Shown in pieces: positions 1-5,481 of a stretch of 5,481 nt of DNA. The notes below the pieces were generated by a model. That model did no database searches, was not told the origin of the DNA, and worked only from the letters and a program-made list of their open reading frames with translations. The DNA is from Cyclobacteriaceae bacterium (lineage in GTDB: Bacteria; Bacteroidota; Bacteroidia; Cytophagales; Cyclobacteriaceae): contig JAUUZS010000331.1 of assembly GCA_030589835.1 (NCBI GenBank), positions 1-5,481 on the forward strand, read 5' to 3'. Both the position numbers and the translations under genes were made by a program. Position 1 is the stretch's first letter. Each line of letters opens with the position of its first letter.

Positions 1-120
1 AAAAAAATATCAGTTTGGGATTTGAGCGTTAATTTGTAATATTTGCACGGTTTTAGGATATTTTTTGTATTTTAATTTAAGTCGGATACTTTATAGAAAA
101 TTCGAAGAAAACAGGCAATA

Positions 121-843
121 ATGAAAATCACTCCATTAGAAATAAGGCAAAAGACATTTGAGAAAGTTTTCAGAGGTTATGACAAAGATGAAGTAGTTGC
201 TTTTTTGCAAATACTGAGTGCTGAGTGGGAGAAATCTATGGATGAAAAAAAGGAGCTGGCCATAAAACTTGAATCGGCAGAAAAAGAAATTTCGAAATTG
301 CGCGAAGTAGAAAATTCACTTTACAAAACCTTAAAAACTGCTGAAGATACTGGTGCCAATATGATTGTGCAGGCCAATAAAGCCTCAGAGCTTCAGCTGA
401 AAGAGTCTCAAATGAAGTCTCAAAATATGGTGAGAGATGCAAAGTCAAAGTCTACGATGATCATTGAAAACTCCGAAAAGCAAGCCAGGGAGATTATTGG
501 TAAAATGCTCGAAGATATCAAATCAATGGAGCAAAATTTCAATACGGCATTAAGCCTCAAGGAAAATATTCTCGATGACCTCACCAATTTATCTTCGGCA
601 ACACTGGATCGGGTGCAGAAATTTAAAAAACAAAAAGATCAGCTAAATATTGATAAGTATATTAAGGAGGCGCGGGAATTTGCAACTAACTTTGATCTGA
701 CAAGCTTCAAGCCTGAGGAAGAAAAAATGGAAGACTCGATTGTTGTGGCGGAATCAAAACCGAAAATTTCCCCGAAAGAAAGTAAAGCCTCGACAGATAA
801 ATCAGAAAACTCCGGGGATTCATTTTTTGACCTACTGGATTAA
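121..843 (+). CDS. DivIVA-domain coiled-coil protein
   Basis: A 240-residue protein with an N-terminal DivIVA/GpsB-type domain: residues 1-29 carry the family pattern of ITPLEIRQKTF followed by RGYDKDEVVAFL. In characterised relatives this segment forms a parallel coiled coil that binds membrane and recruits partners in division or polar growth. Residues about 30-170 are rich in Glu, Lys, Gln, Ala and Leu and read as long coiled coil. About 195-230 is a charged, low-complexity linker, and the protein ends in an acidic-aromatic tail, SFFDLLD (234-240). There is no signal peptide or TM segment, so it is cytoplasmic. The ATG at 121 is chosen because the domain begins at residue 2. The 120 bases upstream are AT-rich and hold only near matches to the Bacteroidota promoter (for example TTG at 34-36 with TATTTTTTG at 59-67). 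folB starts 3 bases after the stop. Family assignment is firm; the role in this lineage, whether division, envelope growth or something else, is not known from sequence. Confidence 0.9.
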   Translation: MKITPLEIRQKTFEKVFRGYDKDEVVAFLQILSAEWEKSMDEKKELAIKLESAEKEISKLREVENSLYKTLKTAEDTGANMIVQANKASELQLKESQMKSQNMVRDAKSKSTMIIENSEKQAREIIGKMLEDIKSMEQNFNTALSLKENILDDLTNLSSATLDRVQKFKKQKDQLNIDKYIKEAREFATNFDLTSFKPEEEKMEDSIVVAESKPKISPKESKASTDKSENSGDSFFDLLD

Positions 844-846
844 TCA

Positions 847-1209
847 ATGGGCAAAATTACACTTGAAGGCCTTGAATTTTTCGCATTTCATGGCTACTAC
901 GACGAAGAGCAAAAGATTGGCAATAAATATGGCGTAGATATTACTATCGAAACTTCTTTAGATAGGGCTGGTGCGGATGATAAGTTATCGGAGACCATCG
1001 ACTACGAAGAATTGTATAAGATAATTCGCGAAGCCATGAACAAACCTTCACGCTTATTGGAGAATATTGGAGGAAGGATTATGGAGGTGGTTTTCGCAAA
1101 TTTTCCATTGGTTACTTTTATCGAATTATCAATTTCTAAATTCAATCCTCCGATCGGTGGCATCTGTAAAAGAGCTGTTGTGACCTTGTCAAGTGCCAGA
1201 AAGGATTAG
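847..1209 (+). CDS. folB: Dihydroneopterin aldolase
   Basis: A 120-residue protein, the usual size for FolB. It converts 7,8-dihydroneopterin to 6-hydroxymethyl-7,8-dihydropterin and glycolaldehyde in cytoplasmic tetrahydrofolate synthesis; the family forms octamers. Visible family signatures are LEGLEFFAFHGYYDEEQ (6-22) with the substrate-site Glu near residue 21, the IDYEELY segment (51-57) with the active-site Tyr at 53, LLENIGGRI (70-78) with the pterin-anchoring Glu at 72, and SISKFNPPIGG (95-105) with the catalytic Lys at 98. The ATG at 847 directly precedes the first beta strand and lies 3 bases after the DivIVA stop, so the two genes are probably co-transcribed and translationally coupled. 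No folK or folP lies alongside, so other folate genes must be elsewhere. All expected key residues appear intact. Confidence 0.95.
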   Translation: MGKITLEGLEFFAFHGYYDEEQKIGNKYGVDITIETSLDRAGADDKLSETIDYEELYKIIREAMNKPSRLLENIGGRIMEVVFANFPLVTFIELSISKFNPPIGGICKRAVVTLSSARKD

Positions 1210-1357
1210 TTGGCGCAGCGCATGCTATCTCAATTAGAAGCCATCAATTGAACAAATTTTATTCGTTTGCATCCCAGAGGCACATGTTCCTATGTAGTGT
1301 TGTGACTGTTTCAATAGCAGTCCGCTAAAATTCGTGAAGGCACAAATCCCATTATTA

Positions 1358-1432
1358 ACCCGGGTTTAATATCCTTGGCGCTTTTAAAAAAGCAGGCGGC
1401 ATGAATTACTTAAATATGGTCACACCCAGGGT
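1358..1432. repeat. Pair of ACCC/GGGT palindromes
   Basis: ACCCGGGT lies at 1358-1365, within a 10-base perfect palindrome AACCCGGGTT at 1357-1366. ACCCAGGGT, the same arms with a one-base centre, lies at 1424-1432. Their centres are about 66 bases apart, and both are followed by TA-rich sequence (TTAATAT and TAAAGTATTATA). They lie about 50 to 130 bases upstream of the candidate promoter element at 1504. Such twin palindromes can be operator sites for a dimeric repressor. Each is only 8 to 9 bases, so chance is a fair alternative. Confidence 0.3.
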
Positions 1433-1484
1433 TAAAGTATTATATTTTTCACCTTAGTTTTGGGATTCTTTTTTTTAAGGGCAA

Positions 1485-1511
1485 TTGATCTGGTAATTTT
1501 AATTAAATTTG
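1485..1511 (+). promoter_or_regulatory. Candidate Bacteroidota sigma-A promoter for the DUF7935-like operon
   Basis: TAAATTTG at 1504-1511 is an exact match to the Bacteroidota -7 element TAnnTTTG. A TTG at 1485-1487 could serve as the -33 element, with 16 bases between them, one short of the usual range. Transcription would start about 30 bases before the ATG at 1547, a normal leader length. Its position inside the longer in-frame extension that begins at the TTG at 1460 is one reason for preferring the ATG at 1547. Prediction by motif only. Confidence 0.45.
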
Positions 1512-1546
1512 AACGCAAACACTTTTTTATACGGAACACAAAAACC

Positions 1547-2068
1547 ATGGAGATCATATTAGATTTTGGAAAAATATTATTGCCGGCAGCACTGGTGCTC
1601 TATGCCATGTATCTTACCATGAAATCAATATTGGCCAAAGAAGTTGTGAAGGCCAATTTGGAGTATAAATTAGCCAGCAGCAAGGTAGCGCTGCCAAACA
1701 GGCTCCAGGCCTTTGAGCGTATGTGTCTCTTTTTAGAGCGGCTTTCTCCGGGCAATCTCGTGCTAAGGTTGAATAGCCCAAATATGACTGCCAAAGAGTT
1801 GCAGCATGTTATGATCTCCGATATCCGGGAAGAATTCAATCATAATTTGTCACAGCAAATATATTTGAGTGATAAGTCGTGGGATTTGATCAAAAATACC
1901 GTTGAGGATGTTATCGCCTTAATTAATACCAATGCTGAAAAATTGAATAAGGATGCCAAAAGTGTGGAATTGGCCAAATTGATTTTTATTGAAATTGAAA
2001 AAAGGGATATTGATCCGGTAATGGTAACCCTCTCTGAGGTAAAGGCTGAGATCAGGGATATATTTTAA
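1547..2068 (+). CDS. Membrane-anchored DUF7935-like protein
   Basis: A 173-residue protein with one N-terminal hydrophobic segment (about residues 4-25, including ILLPAALVLYAMYLTM) and then a soluble, mostly helical domain that probably faces the cytoplasm. The segment LPNRLQAFERMCLFLERL (about 49-66) and the following SPGNLVLRLNSP and SQQIYLSDKSWDLIK stretches match, from memory, a conserved Bacteroidota family of unknown function (DUF7935). The frame is open upstream to a TTG at 1460. That extension would place charged, low-complexity residues ahead of the TM segment and overlap the promoter, so the ATG at 1547 is preferred. The next gene follows within 14 bases, marking it as first gene of a three-gene unit. 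No catalytic motif is visible and I assign no function. Confidence 0.8.
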   Translation: MEIILDFGKILLPAALVLYAMYLTMKSILAKEVVKANLEYKLASSKVALPNRLQAFERMCLFLERLSPGNLVLRLNSPNMTAKELQHVMISDIREEFNHNLSQQIYLSDKSWDLIKNTVEDVIALINTNAEKLNKDAKSVELAKLIFIEIEKRDIDPVMVTLSEVKAEIRDIF

Positions 2069-2082
2069 ATTTGAGCATAGTG

Positions 2083-2514
2083 ATGAATTATTTAAGAAGT
2101 AAGAGTTTCCAAAATGCGCTGAAAAGGGCGGCAGGGATTGCTACGGATCATGAAAAGATATCAGACCTTATCGGCTCGGTGGCAGATAAAATGTCGGATA
2201 TGGATGAAAATAAAAAACGCGCTTCTGATTTTTTTAAGAAAATTGGCACATTGCTTAGAATGCTCCGAGCCTATATAAATGGCAATTACCGTCAAATCCC
2301 TTTTAAATCCTTACTGATGATCATTGGGGCATTGATCTATTTTATTATGCCGATTGATTTAATACCTGACTTTATCCCCGTAACCGGATTAGCAGATGAT
2401 ATATCAATTATTTTCCTGGTATTTGGCAGTATCAATGAAGATATCCAGGCTTTTTTGGAATTTGAGCAATCTTTTACTGACCAATCAAACGACAATCCAA
2501 CATTCCAAAGTTAA
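2083..2514 (+). CDS. YkvA/DUF1232-family membrane protein
   Basis: A 143-residue protein. Its centre carries the DUF1232 signature: a hydrophobic stretch from about residue 77 leading into MPIDLIPDFIPVTGLADD (89-106), with the conserved Pro90, Asp92, Pro95, Asp96, Gly102 and Asp105/106, followed by a second hydrophobic helix (about 107-115). The first 75 residues are basic and helical, and the tail is Gln/Asn-rich and polar. The family is widespread, predicted membrane-associated, and has no established biochemical role. The frame is open back to a TTG at 2071 directly after the upstream stop. The ATG at 2083 is preferred because relatives begin with a similar MNYLRSKSFQNAL-like start; the difference is four residues. 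Its stop overlaps the next start by one base (TAATG, 2512-2516), so coupling with the SDR gene is likely. Confidence 0.85.
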   Translation: MNYLRSKSFQNALKRAAGIATDHEKISDLIGSVADKMSDMDENKKRASDFFKKIGTLLRMLRAYINGNYRQIPFKSLLMIIGALIYFIMPIDLIPDFIPVTGLADDISIIFLVFGSINEDIQAFLEFEQSFTDQSNDNPTFQS

Positions 2515-3176
2515 TGGGCAAATCAGCACTGGTTGCAGGAGGAACAGGATTGGTGGGCCGTCATCTGGTAGATCTGCTGGTTGATGCCAATGAATATGAC
2601 GAAATCAAAGTATTGGTCAGGAAAGGTAGTACGCAACAATTCAAAGGCGCTTCCGTCCTTGAGGTCGATTATGATGCTCTTTCAGATTATAAAAGCCTTA
2701 TGACTGCCGATGTGGTATTTTGTTGTCTGGGTACAACAATGAAAAAAGCCGGTTCAAAGGAGCAATTTCAAAAAGTCGATTTTACCTATCCTTACGAATT
2801 GGCAAATATTTCTAAGGAAAATGGCTGCCGGCAATTCAATATCATTACCGCTCTGGGAGCTAACTCAAAATCTATGTTTTATTATAATAAAATAAAAGGA
2901 GATGTTGAAAGTGCATTGAGCAAACTCGAATTTCAAAACCTGAATATATTTCGCCCATCTTTATTGCTTGGTCAACGAGAGGAGCAGAGAATAGGAGATA
3001 AGATAGGGGCTGTCGTAGCAAAAATCATCAACCCTCTTCTGCTTGGAGGGCTAAAAAAATACAGGCCTATACAGGCAAAAATAGTAGCCAGGGCAATGAT
3101 GAATGTCGTTACGGAAAATCGTACCGGCCTTCATATTATTCCATCAGATGTACTGCAGGTTTATGGAAACGCCTGA
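2514..3176 (+). CDS. Atypical SDR, NAD(P)H-binding (HTATIP2/TIP30-like) protein
   Basis: A 220-residue Rossmann-fold protein. The dinucleotide-binding loop GGTGLVG is at residues 9-15 after a hydrophobic first strand. A CLGTT turn (71-75) follows the fourth strand, and ITALGANSKS (111-120) leads into YYNKIKG (123-129), giving the YxxxK catalytic pair Tyr124/Lys128. IFRPSLLLG (145-153) is the usual post-catalytic strand, and the C-terminal part includes a RPIQAKIVARAM segment (184-195) typical of this subgroup. These are the features of atypical SDRs related to human HTATIP2 (TIP30/CC3). The cofactor is probably NADP(H), with no substrate known. It is cytoplasmic. It overlaps the YkvA gene by one base and closes the three-gene unit. 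The protein looks complete. The role alongside two membrane proteins is unexplained; quinone or membrane-lipid linked redox chemistry is only a guess. Confidence 0.88.
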   Translation: MGKSALVAGGTGLVGRHLVDLLVDANEYDEIKVLVRKGSTQQFKGASVLEVDYDALSDYKSLMTADVVFCCLGTTMKKAGSKEQFQKVDFTYPYELANISKENGCRQFNIITALGANSKSMFYYNKIKGDVESALSKLEFQNLNIFRPSLLLGQREEQRIGDKIGAVVAKIINPLLLGGLKKYRPIQAKIVARAMMNVVTENRTGLHIIPSDVLQVYGNA

Positions 3177-3310
3177 CAATAAGGTGTAAAATCATTAATT
3201 TTCATTTCTTGTTCAGTTTATAATAATTTGTTACGTTTTATTTTGCGCTATAAGAAATAGACTAAGCAGCACATTAATACGGCCATTTTCAATAAAACAA
3301 ACAAATAATC

Positions 3311-3763
3311 GTGATCGCTGTAATACAAAAAGTAAGTGAAGCAAAAGTAGAGATAGTAAATATAATATCCGGACAAATCGGGATTGGCCTCATGGTTTTA
3401 TTGGGAATTGAAAATGAAGATGGGGATGAGGATATCGATTGGCTGTCAAGGAAAATCGTCAACCTGAGGATTTTTGATGACGAAAATGGAGTGATGAACA
3501 AAAGCCTTTTAGATGTTGGTGGGGATATTTTACTCGTCAGCCAATTTACTCTGCAAGCTTCAACCAAAAAAGGCAACCGCCCCTCCTACATCAAAGCGGC
3601 TAAACCGGATATCGCCATTCCACTATATGAAAAATTCATTTTTAAGCTGGAAAGTGAGTTGAACAAAAGAATCCAAACCGGTGAGTTTGGCGCCATGATG
3701 CAGGTTACATTATGTAATGATGGCCCGGTCACAATTATTATTGATACAAAGGACAAAAAATAA
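3311..3763 (+). CDS. dtd: D-aminoacyl-tRNA deacylase
   Basis: A 150-residue protein matching bacterial DTD in length. It hydrolyses D-aminoacyl-tRNAs, and also Gly-tRNA(Ala) in this family, keeping D-residues out of protein. The N-terminus reads IAVIQKVSEAKV, the family's first strand. The active-site segment SQFTL (77-81, with Thr80) is present, as are GNRPS (88-92), GEFGAMMQV (124-132) and the Gly-cisPro motif NDGPVT (136-141). The start is a GTG at 3311: it gives exactly the usual first residues MIAVIQ and no better ATG is in frame. The 134 bases upstream are AT-rich with no clear promoter and no recognisable terminator. The stop overlaps the mazG start by one base (TAATG at 3761-3765). 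All key motifs are intact. Confidence 0.96.
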   Translation: MIAVIQKVSEAKVEIVNIISGQIGIGLMVLLGIENEDGDEDIDWLSRKIVNLRIFDDENGVMNKSLLDVGGDILLVSQFTLQASTKKGNRPSYIKAAKPDIAIPLYEKFIFKLESELNKRIQTGEFGAMMQVTLCNDGPVTIIIDTKDKK

Positions 3764-4092
3764 TGGAAATCAAAGAAGCTCAAACGTTGGTTGATGATTG
3801 GATTAAAACCGTTGGGGTCAGGTATTTCGATGAACTTACAAATTTGGCCATGCTGACCGAGGAGGTTGGAGAGGTGGCAAGAATTATATCCAGGAAATAT
3901 GGTGAGCAATCTTTCAAAGAATCCGATAAATCAAAGAATTTGGATGATGAGCTGGCGGATGTGCTTTGGGTGTTGATTTGCCTTGCCAATCAAACTGGTG
4001 TGGATTTGACAGATGCTTTCAAGAAAAACCTGGAAAAGAAGAACATTCGTGATTTCGACCGGCATAAGAATAATCCGAAACTGAAAAAATAA
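3763..4092 (+). CDS. MazG-type nucleotide pyrophosphohydrolase
   Basis: A 109-residue, single-domain all-alpha NTP pyrophosphatase. The metal-binding motif is clear: LTEEVGEVAR (31-40) supplies Glu33, Glu34 and Glu37 (EExxE), and LDDELADVLW (60-69) supplies Glu63 and Asp66 (ExxD). The conserved basic ending DRHKNNPKLKK (99-109) is typical of the short Bacteroidota members. Enzymes of this family hydrolyse (d)NTPs, often damaged or non-canonical ones, to NMP and pyrophosphate with Mg2+. The exact substrate cannot be read from sequence. It is much shorter than the two-domain MazG of E. coli, so the symbol mazG is not assigned. It overlaps dtd by one base and is probably translated from the same message. 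A 57-base gap separates it from the lipoprotein gene. Confidence 0.92.
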   Translation: MEIKEAQTLVDDWIKTVGVRYFDELTNLAMLTEEVGEVARIISRKYGEQSFKESDKSKNLDDELADVLWVLICLANQTGVDLTDAFKKNLEKKNIRDFDRHKNNPKLKK

Positions 4093-4149
4093 TAGGTGCA
4101 ATTATGTGTGTGGCATAAGATTTGAGCATGTTTTGCCAAACCACAAATT

Positions 4150-5154
4150 ATGCATGTCAGACGCTCAATATTACTTCCCTTTGTCCTTTTGCTGTCGTGT
4201 GCCAAGCCAAATTTATACCAGGCCAAGATCAACGATATCCCTACCAGAAGCCCAAATTTCAATGCCGAAGTACGATTTATTGGTGAGGGGACTCCGATCA
4301 ATCCATATTTCGAAATAATAGATTTTGAATTGCTAAAGAAAGGGATGCTTTCAAAACATGATGTGCAAAGAGAGGTAGAGATCTCTGCTATTAAAGAAGG
4401 GGTTGATGCCATCATAGAGGTAGACTATTGGGACGAATCCATTGAAAAAGTGAGCCTTCTTGGAATATTGGTGGCTATATTGGAAGATAGCGAACCCACA
4501 AAAGCGACAGTAACTTATACCCATATCCGTGGTTTAGGCATTCTGTATCTTGACAATGCAAACTTCGTCCATGAACAACCTGAATACGAATATTTCTACA
4601 AACTCGATCAGGAAACAAAATTTCAAGCTCCATTTTTTAAAATCGAATATAAACTGACCGGTCAGGTTTTTGAGCTTAGTGGTGAATCTGATGAAGCGGA
4701 GGAAATCTATCGAAAATATTTTAAGGATTATTCAAATTTTCATTTGTTGAAGCAAAGAGAAAGATGGTCTTACAACATGAGTGGCCCCTTGTTGAAAAAT
4801 CGCATACAAAAAGATAGGTATGGTGCAATTGTAAAAAAATGTATCCCGGTGTTTGACGAAAATGAGCGCTTGATAAGGGTAAAAATTATTCATTTTAAAG
4901 GCAAGATTGATGTAAACGAATTCATCCATTATGGGTACAATGACGATGGGAAAATAATTGAAAGAGTCGTCAAGGTTTATGATGGAACAAAAATTTATGA
5001 AAGTTACATCTATGAAAATGATCGATTAGCAGGCAAAAAAATACTTGTTTATCAGCCATTCAAAGAACCGATAATTATTAATTCATCCATCGACTATTAT
5101 GATATGAATTATCTCAAAGAGTATTATTTCAATGAGTATGTGCAACGGAGATAA
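4150..5154 (+). CDS. Predicted lipoprotein of unknown function
   Basis: A 334-residue protein with a short lipoprotein signal: basic MHVRR, a hydrophobic core, and the lipobox LLSC with the lipidated Cys at residue 17. The mature start CAKPN shows no acidic Bacteroidota surface-export signal, so a periplasm-facing anchor is as likely as the cell surface. An N-terminal domain (about 35-135) alternates strands and helices (EGVDAIIEVDY at 83-93, then a hydrophobic LLGILVAIL at 103-111). A small helical stretch follows (about 175-205). The C-terminal part (about 222-330) is rich in Tyr, Lys and Asp with repeated strand-turn pieces such as YGYNDDGKIIE and YDGTKIYESYIYEN, resembling MORN-like or YD-type beta repeats seen in many Bacteroidota envelope proteins. 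I do not recognise the family. It lies 57 bases after the MazG gene and could be the third gene of that transcript. Its stop lies 17 bases from the end of the convergent comB. Confidence 0.8.
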   Translation: MHVRRSILLPFVLLLSCAKPNLYQAKINDIPTRSPNFNAEVRFIGEGTPINPYFEIIDFELLKKGMLSKHDVQREVEISAIKEGVDAIIEVDYWDESIEKVSLLGILVAILEDSEPTKATVTYTHIRGLGILYLDNANFVHEQPEYEYFYKLDQETKFQAPFFKIEYKLTGQVFELSGESDEAEEIYRKYFKDYSNFHLLKQRERWSYNMSGPLLKNRIQKDRYGAIVKKCIPVFDENERLIRVKIIHFKGKIDVNEFIHYGYNDDGKIIERVVKVYDGTKIYESYIYENDRLAGKKILVYQPFKEPIIINSSIDYYDMNYLKEYYFNEYVQRR

Positions 5155-5171
5155 AATTAGCTACCCTTGAA

Positions 5172-5481
5172 CTAAAACAACATATCAGAAAGCTTCATTT
5201 TAGAAATATGCTGGCCCTTTAAAATGGGGATTACTTTATATTCATCAAATTTCAGACAGAAATCAATATCTTTTTCAAGGCCTAACTGCATTAATCTGGC
5301 GCCATGCGAAGCATTCTTGACCGTGGATTTCAGATTGTCTTTTGACATCTTATATAAATTTGATGCCATCAAAGGCACATCTGAATCGTATTCAAACATT
5401 TGTTTTAATCCATATACGATCGCACCAGCAAACAGCGTGTCCTCCAGAGAAGCTTTGCCCTTCCACCCTGCGCAATGTAGC
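5172..5481 (-). CDS. comB: 2-phosphosulfolactate phosphatase family protein (ComB), C-terminal part
   Basis: Partial: the minus-strand frame is open from the stop at 5172-5174 to the window edge, giving 102 residues of a protein usually about 230-250 long, so the N-terminal half is missing. The internal ATG at 5397-5399 is not the start, because conserved residues precede it. The visible part begins with the LHCAGWKGK segment (about 5454-5480), then LEDTLFAGA (about 5421-5447). Later come a Ser/Asp-Val-Pro-Leu-Met-Ala-Ser stretch, a NASHGARLMQLGLEKDI segment and VIPIL. These are the familiar C-terminal blocks of ComB, the Mg-dependent phosphatase that turns 2-phospho-3-sulfolactate into 3-sulfolactate; it was first described in archaeal coenzyme M synthesis. 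Bacteroidota are not known to make coenzyme M, so the in vivo substrate here is open. Convergent with the lipoprotein gene. Confidence 0.85.
   Translation of the reverse strand, partial: LHCAGWKGKASLEDTLFAGAIVYGLKQMFEYDSDVPLMASNLYKMSKDNLKSTVKNASHGARLMQLGLEKDIDFCLKFDEYKVIPILKGQHISKMKLSDMLF

Larger units (their letters stand above)
1210..1546. other. Gene-free interval between folB and the DUF7935-like gene
   Basis: This stretch has no credible open frame and no recognisable pseudogene on either strand. It holds a 7-bp hairpin (1304-1310 paired with 1316-1322, one G-T pair, loop TCAAT) with no T-run after it, and a weak AT hairpin (1230-1235 with 1246-1251) shortly after folB. It also holds two related palindromes (ACCCGGGT at 1358 and ACCCAGGGT at 1424), a T-run at 1469-1476, and a candidate promoter at 1485-1511. 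No intrinsic terminator is clear, so read-through from folB cannot be excluded. It could be an ordinary leader plus decayed sequence, or it could hold a small RNA or operator that I cannot identify. Confidence 0.6.

Noticed and set aside
1211..1226. tRNA D-arm-like stretch TGGCGCAGCGCATGCT just after folB
   Set aside because: No matching acceptor stem, anticodon arm or GTTC-type T-arm follows at the right spacing, so no cloverleaf can be drawn.
1304..1322. GACTGTT/AGCAGTC hairpin as folB terminator
   Set aside because: The stem is reasonable but the sequence after it is CGCTAAAATT with no T-run, so it is kept only as an unexplained structure within the gap.
1380..1393. GCTTTTAAAAAAGC inverted repeat as a terminator
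   Set aside because: The loop would be only two bases unless the stem opens, the stem is nearly all A-T, and no T-run follows.
3219..3224. TATAAT upstream of dtd as a -10 box
   Set aside because: Bacteroidota housekeeping sigma uses TAnnTTTG rather than TATAAT. No -33 TTG is at proper spacing, and the region is AT-rich enough for chance.
3239..3245. TATTTTG upstream of dtd as a Bacteroidota -7 element
   Set aside because: The spacing inside the motif is one base short, and the nearest usable TTG is 27 bases away.
3289..3576. 95-codon and similar minus-strand frames inside dtd and the MazG gene
   Set aside because: They are complementary-strand shadows of conserved coding sequence, with low-complexity translations.
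4106..4318. 70-codon plus-strand frame overlapping the lipoprotein start
   Set aside because: It overlaps the lipoprotein gene in another frame and has no family features. The lipobox supports the ATG at 4150.
3990..4415. 141-codon open frame on the minus strand across the MazG end and lipoprotein start
   Set aside because: It is antisense to two well-supported genes, Ser/Cys/Phe-rich and without any recognisable domain.
5172..5399. A complete 75-residue minus-strand protein starting at 5399
   Set aside because: The frame stays open to the window edge and the residues upstream of that ATG match conserved ComB blocks, so it is the tail of a longer gene.
1..5481. Mobile element, CRISPR array, toxin-antitoxin or defence system
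   Set aside because: No transposase, integrase, regularly spaced repeats or defence-family motifs are visible. Gene content is housekeeping or envelope-type.

Overview
The window looks like an ordinary chromosomal stretch from a Bacteroidota bacterium, most likely in the Cytophagales/Cyclobacteriaceae area. This rests on the AT-rich base composition, the near absence of Shine-Dalgarno sequences, an exact TAnnTTTG promoter element of the Bacteroidota type (1504-1511), and the protein families present: a DivIVA-domain coiled coil next to folB, a one-TM DUF7935-like protein, and a ComB homologue. No species is assigned.

Layout. (1) 121-1209, plus strand: a DivIVA-domain protein and folB (dihydroneopterin aldolase), 3 bases apart and probably one transcript. 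(2) 1210-1546: 337 bases without a gene, holding two short ACCC/GGGT palindromes and, at the far end, a plausible promoter. (3) 1547-3176, plus strand: a compact three-gene unit of a membrane-anchored DUF7935-like protein, a YkvA/DUF1232 membrane protein and an atypical NAD(P)-dependent SDR. The last two overlap by one base (TAATG). (4) 3177-3310: a short AT-rich gap. (5) 3311-4092, plus strand: dtd (D-aminoacyl-tRNA deacylase, GTG start) and a MazG-type nucleotide pyrophosphohydrolase, again overlapping by one base. (6) 4150-5154, plus strand: a 334-residue lipoprotein of unknown function. (7) 5172-5481, minus strand: the C-terminal part of comB (2-phosphosulfolactate phosphatase family), convergent with the lipoprotein gene and cut by the window edge. 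Translating the minus frame upstream of its internal ATG at 5399 gave conserved ComB residues, so this is a longer gene running off the window and not a 75-residue protein.

How the genes relate. dtd and mazG are both housekeeping quality-control enzymes: one clears D-aminoacyl-tRNA, the other probably clears non-canonical NTPs. FolB belongs to folate synthesis; its link to the DivIVA protein is probably only transcriptional. The middle unit joins two membrane proteins of unknown role to a dehydrogenase-like protein with no known substrate. I see no mobile element, CRISPR array, rRNA or convincing tRNA, and no clear intrinsic terminator. The least explained parts are the DUF7935/YkvA/SDR unit, the orphan lipoprotein, and the paired palindromes in the 1210-1546 gap.
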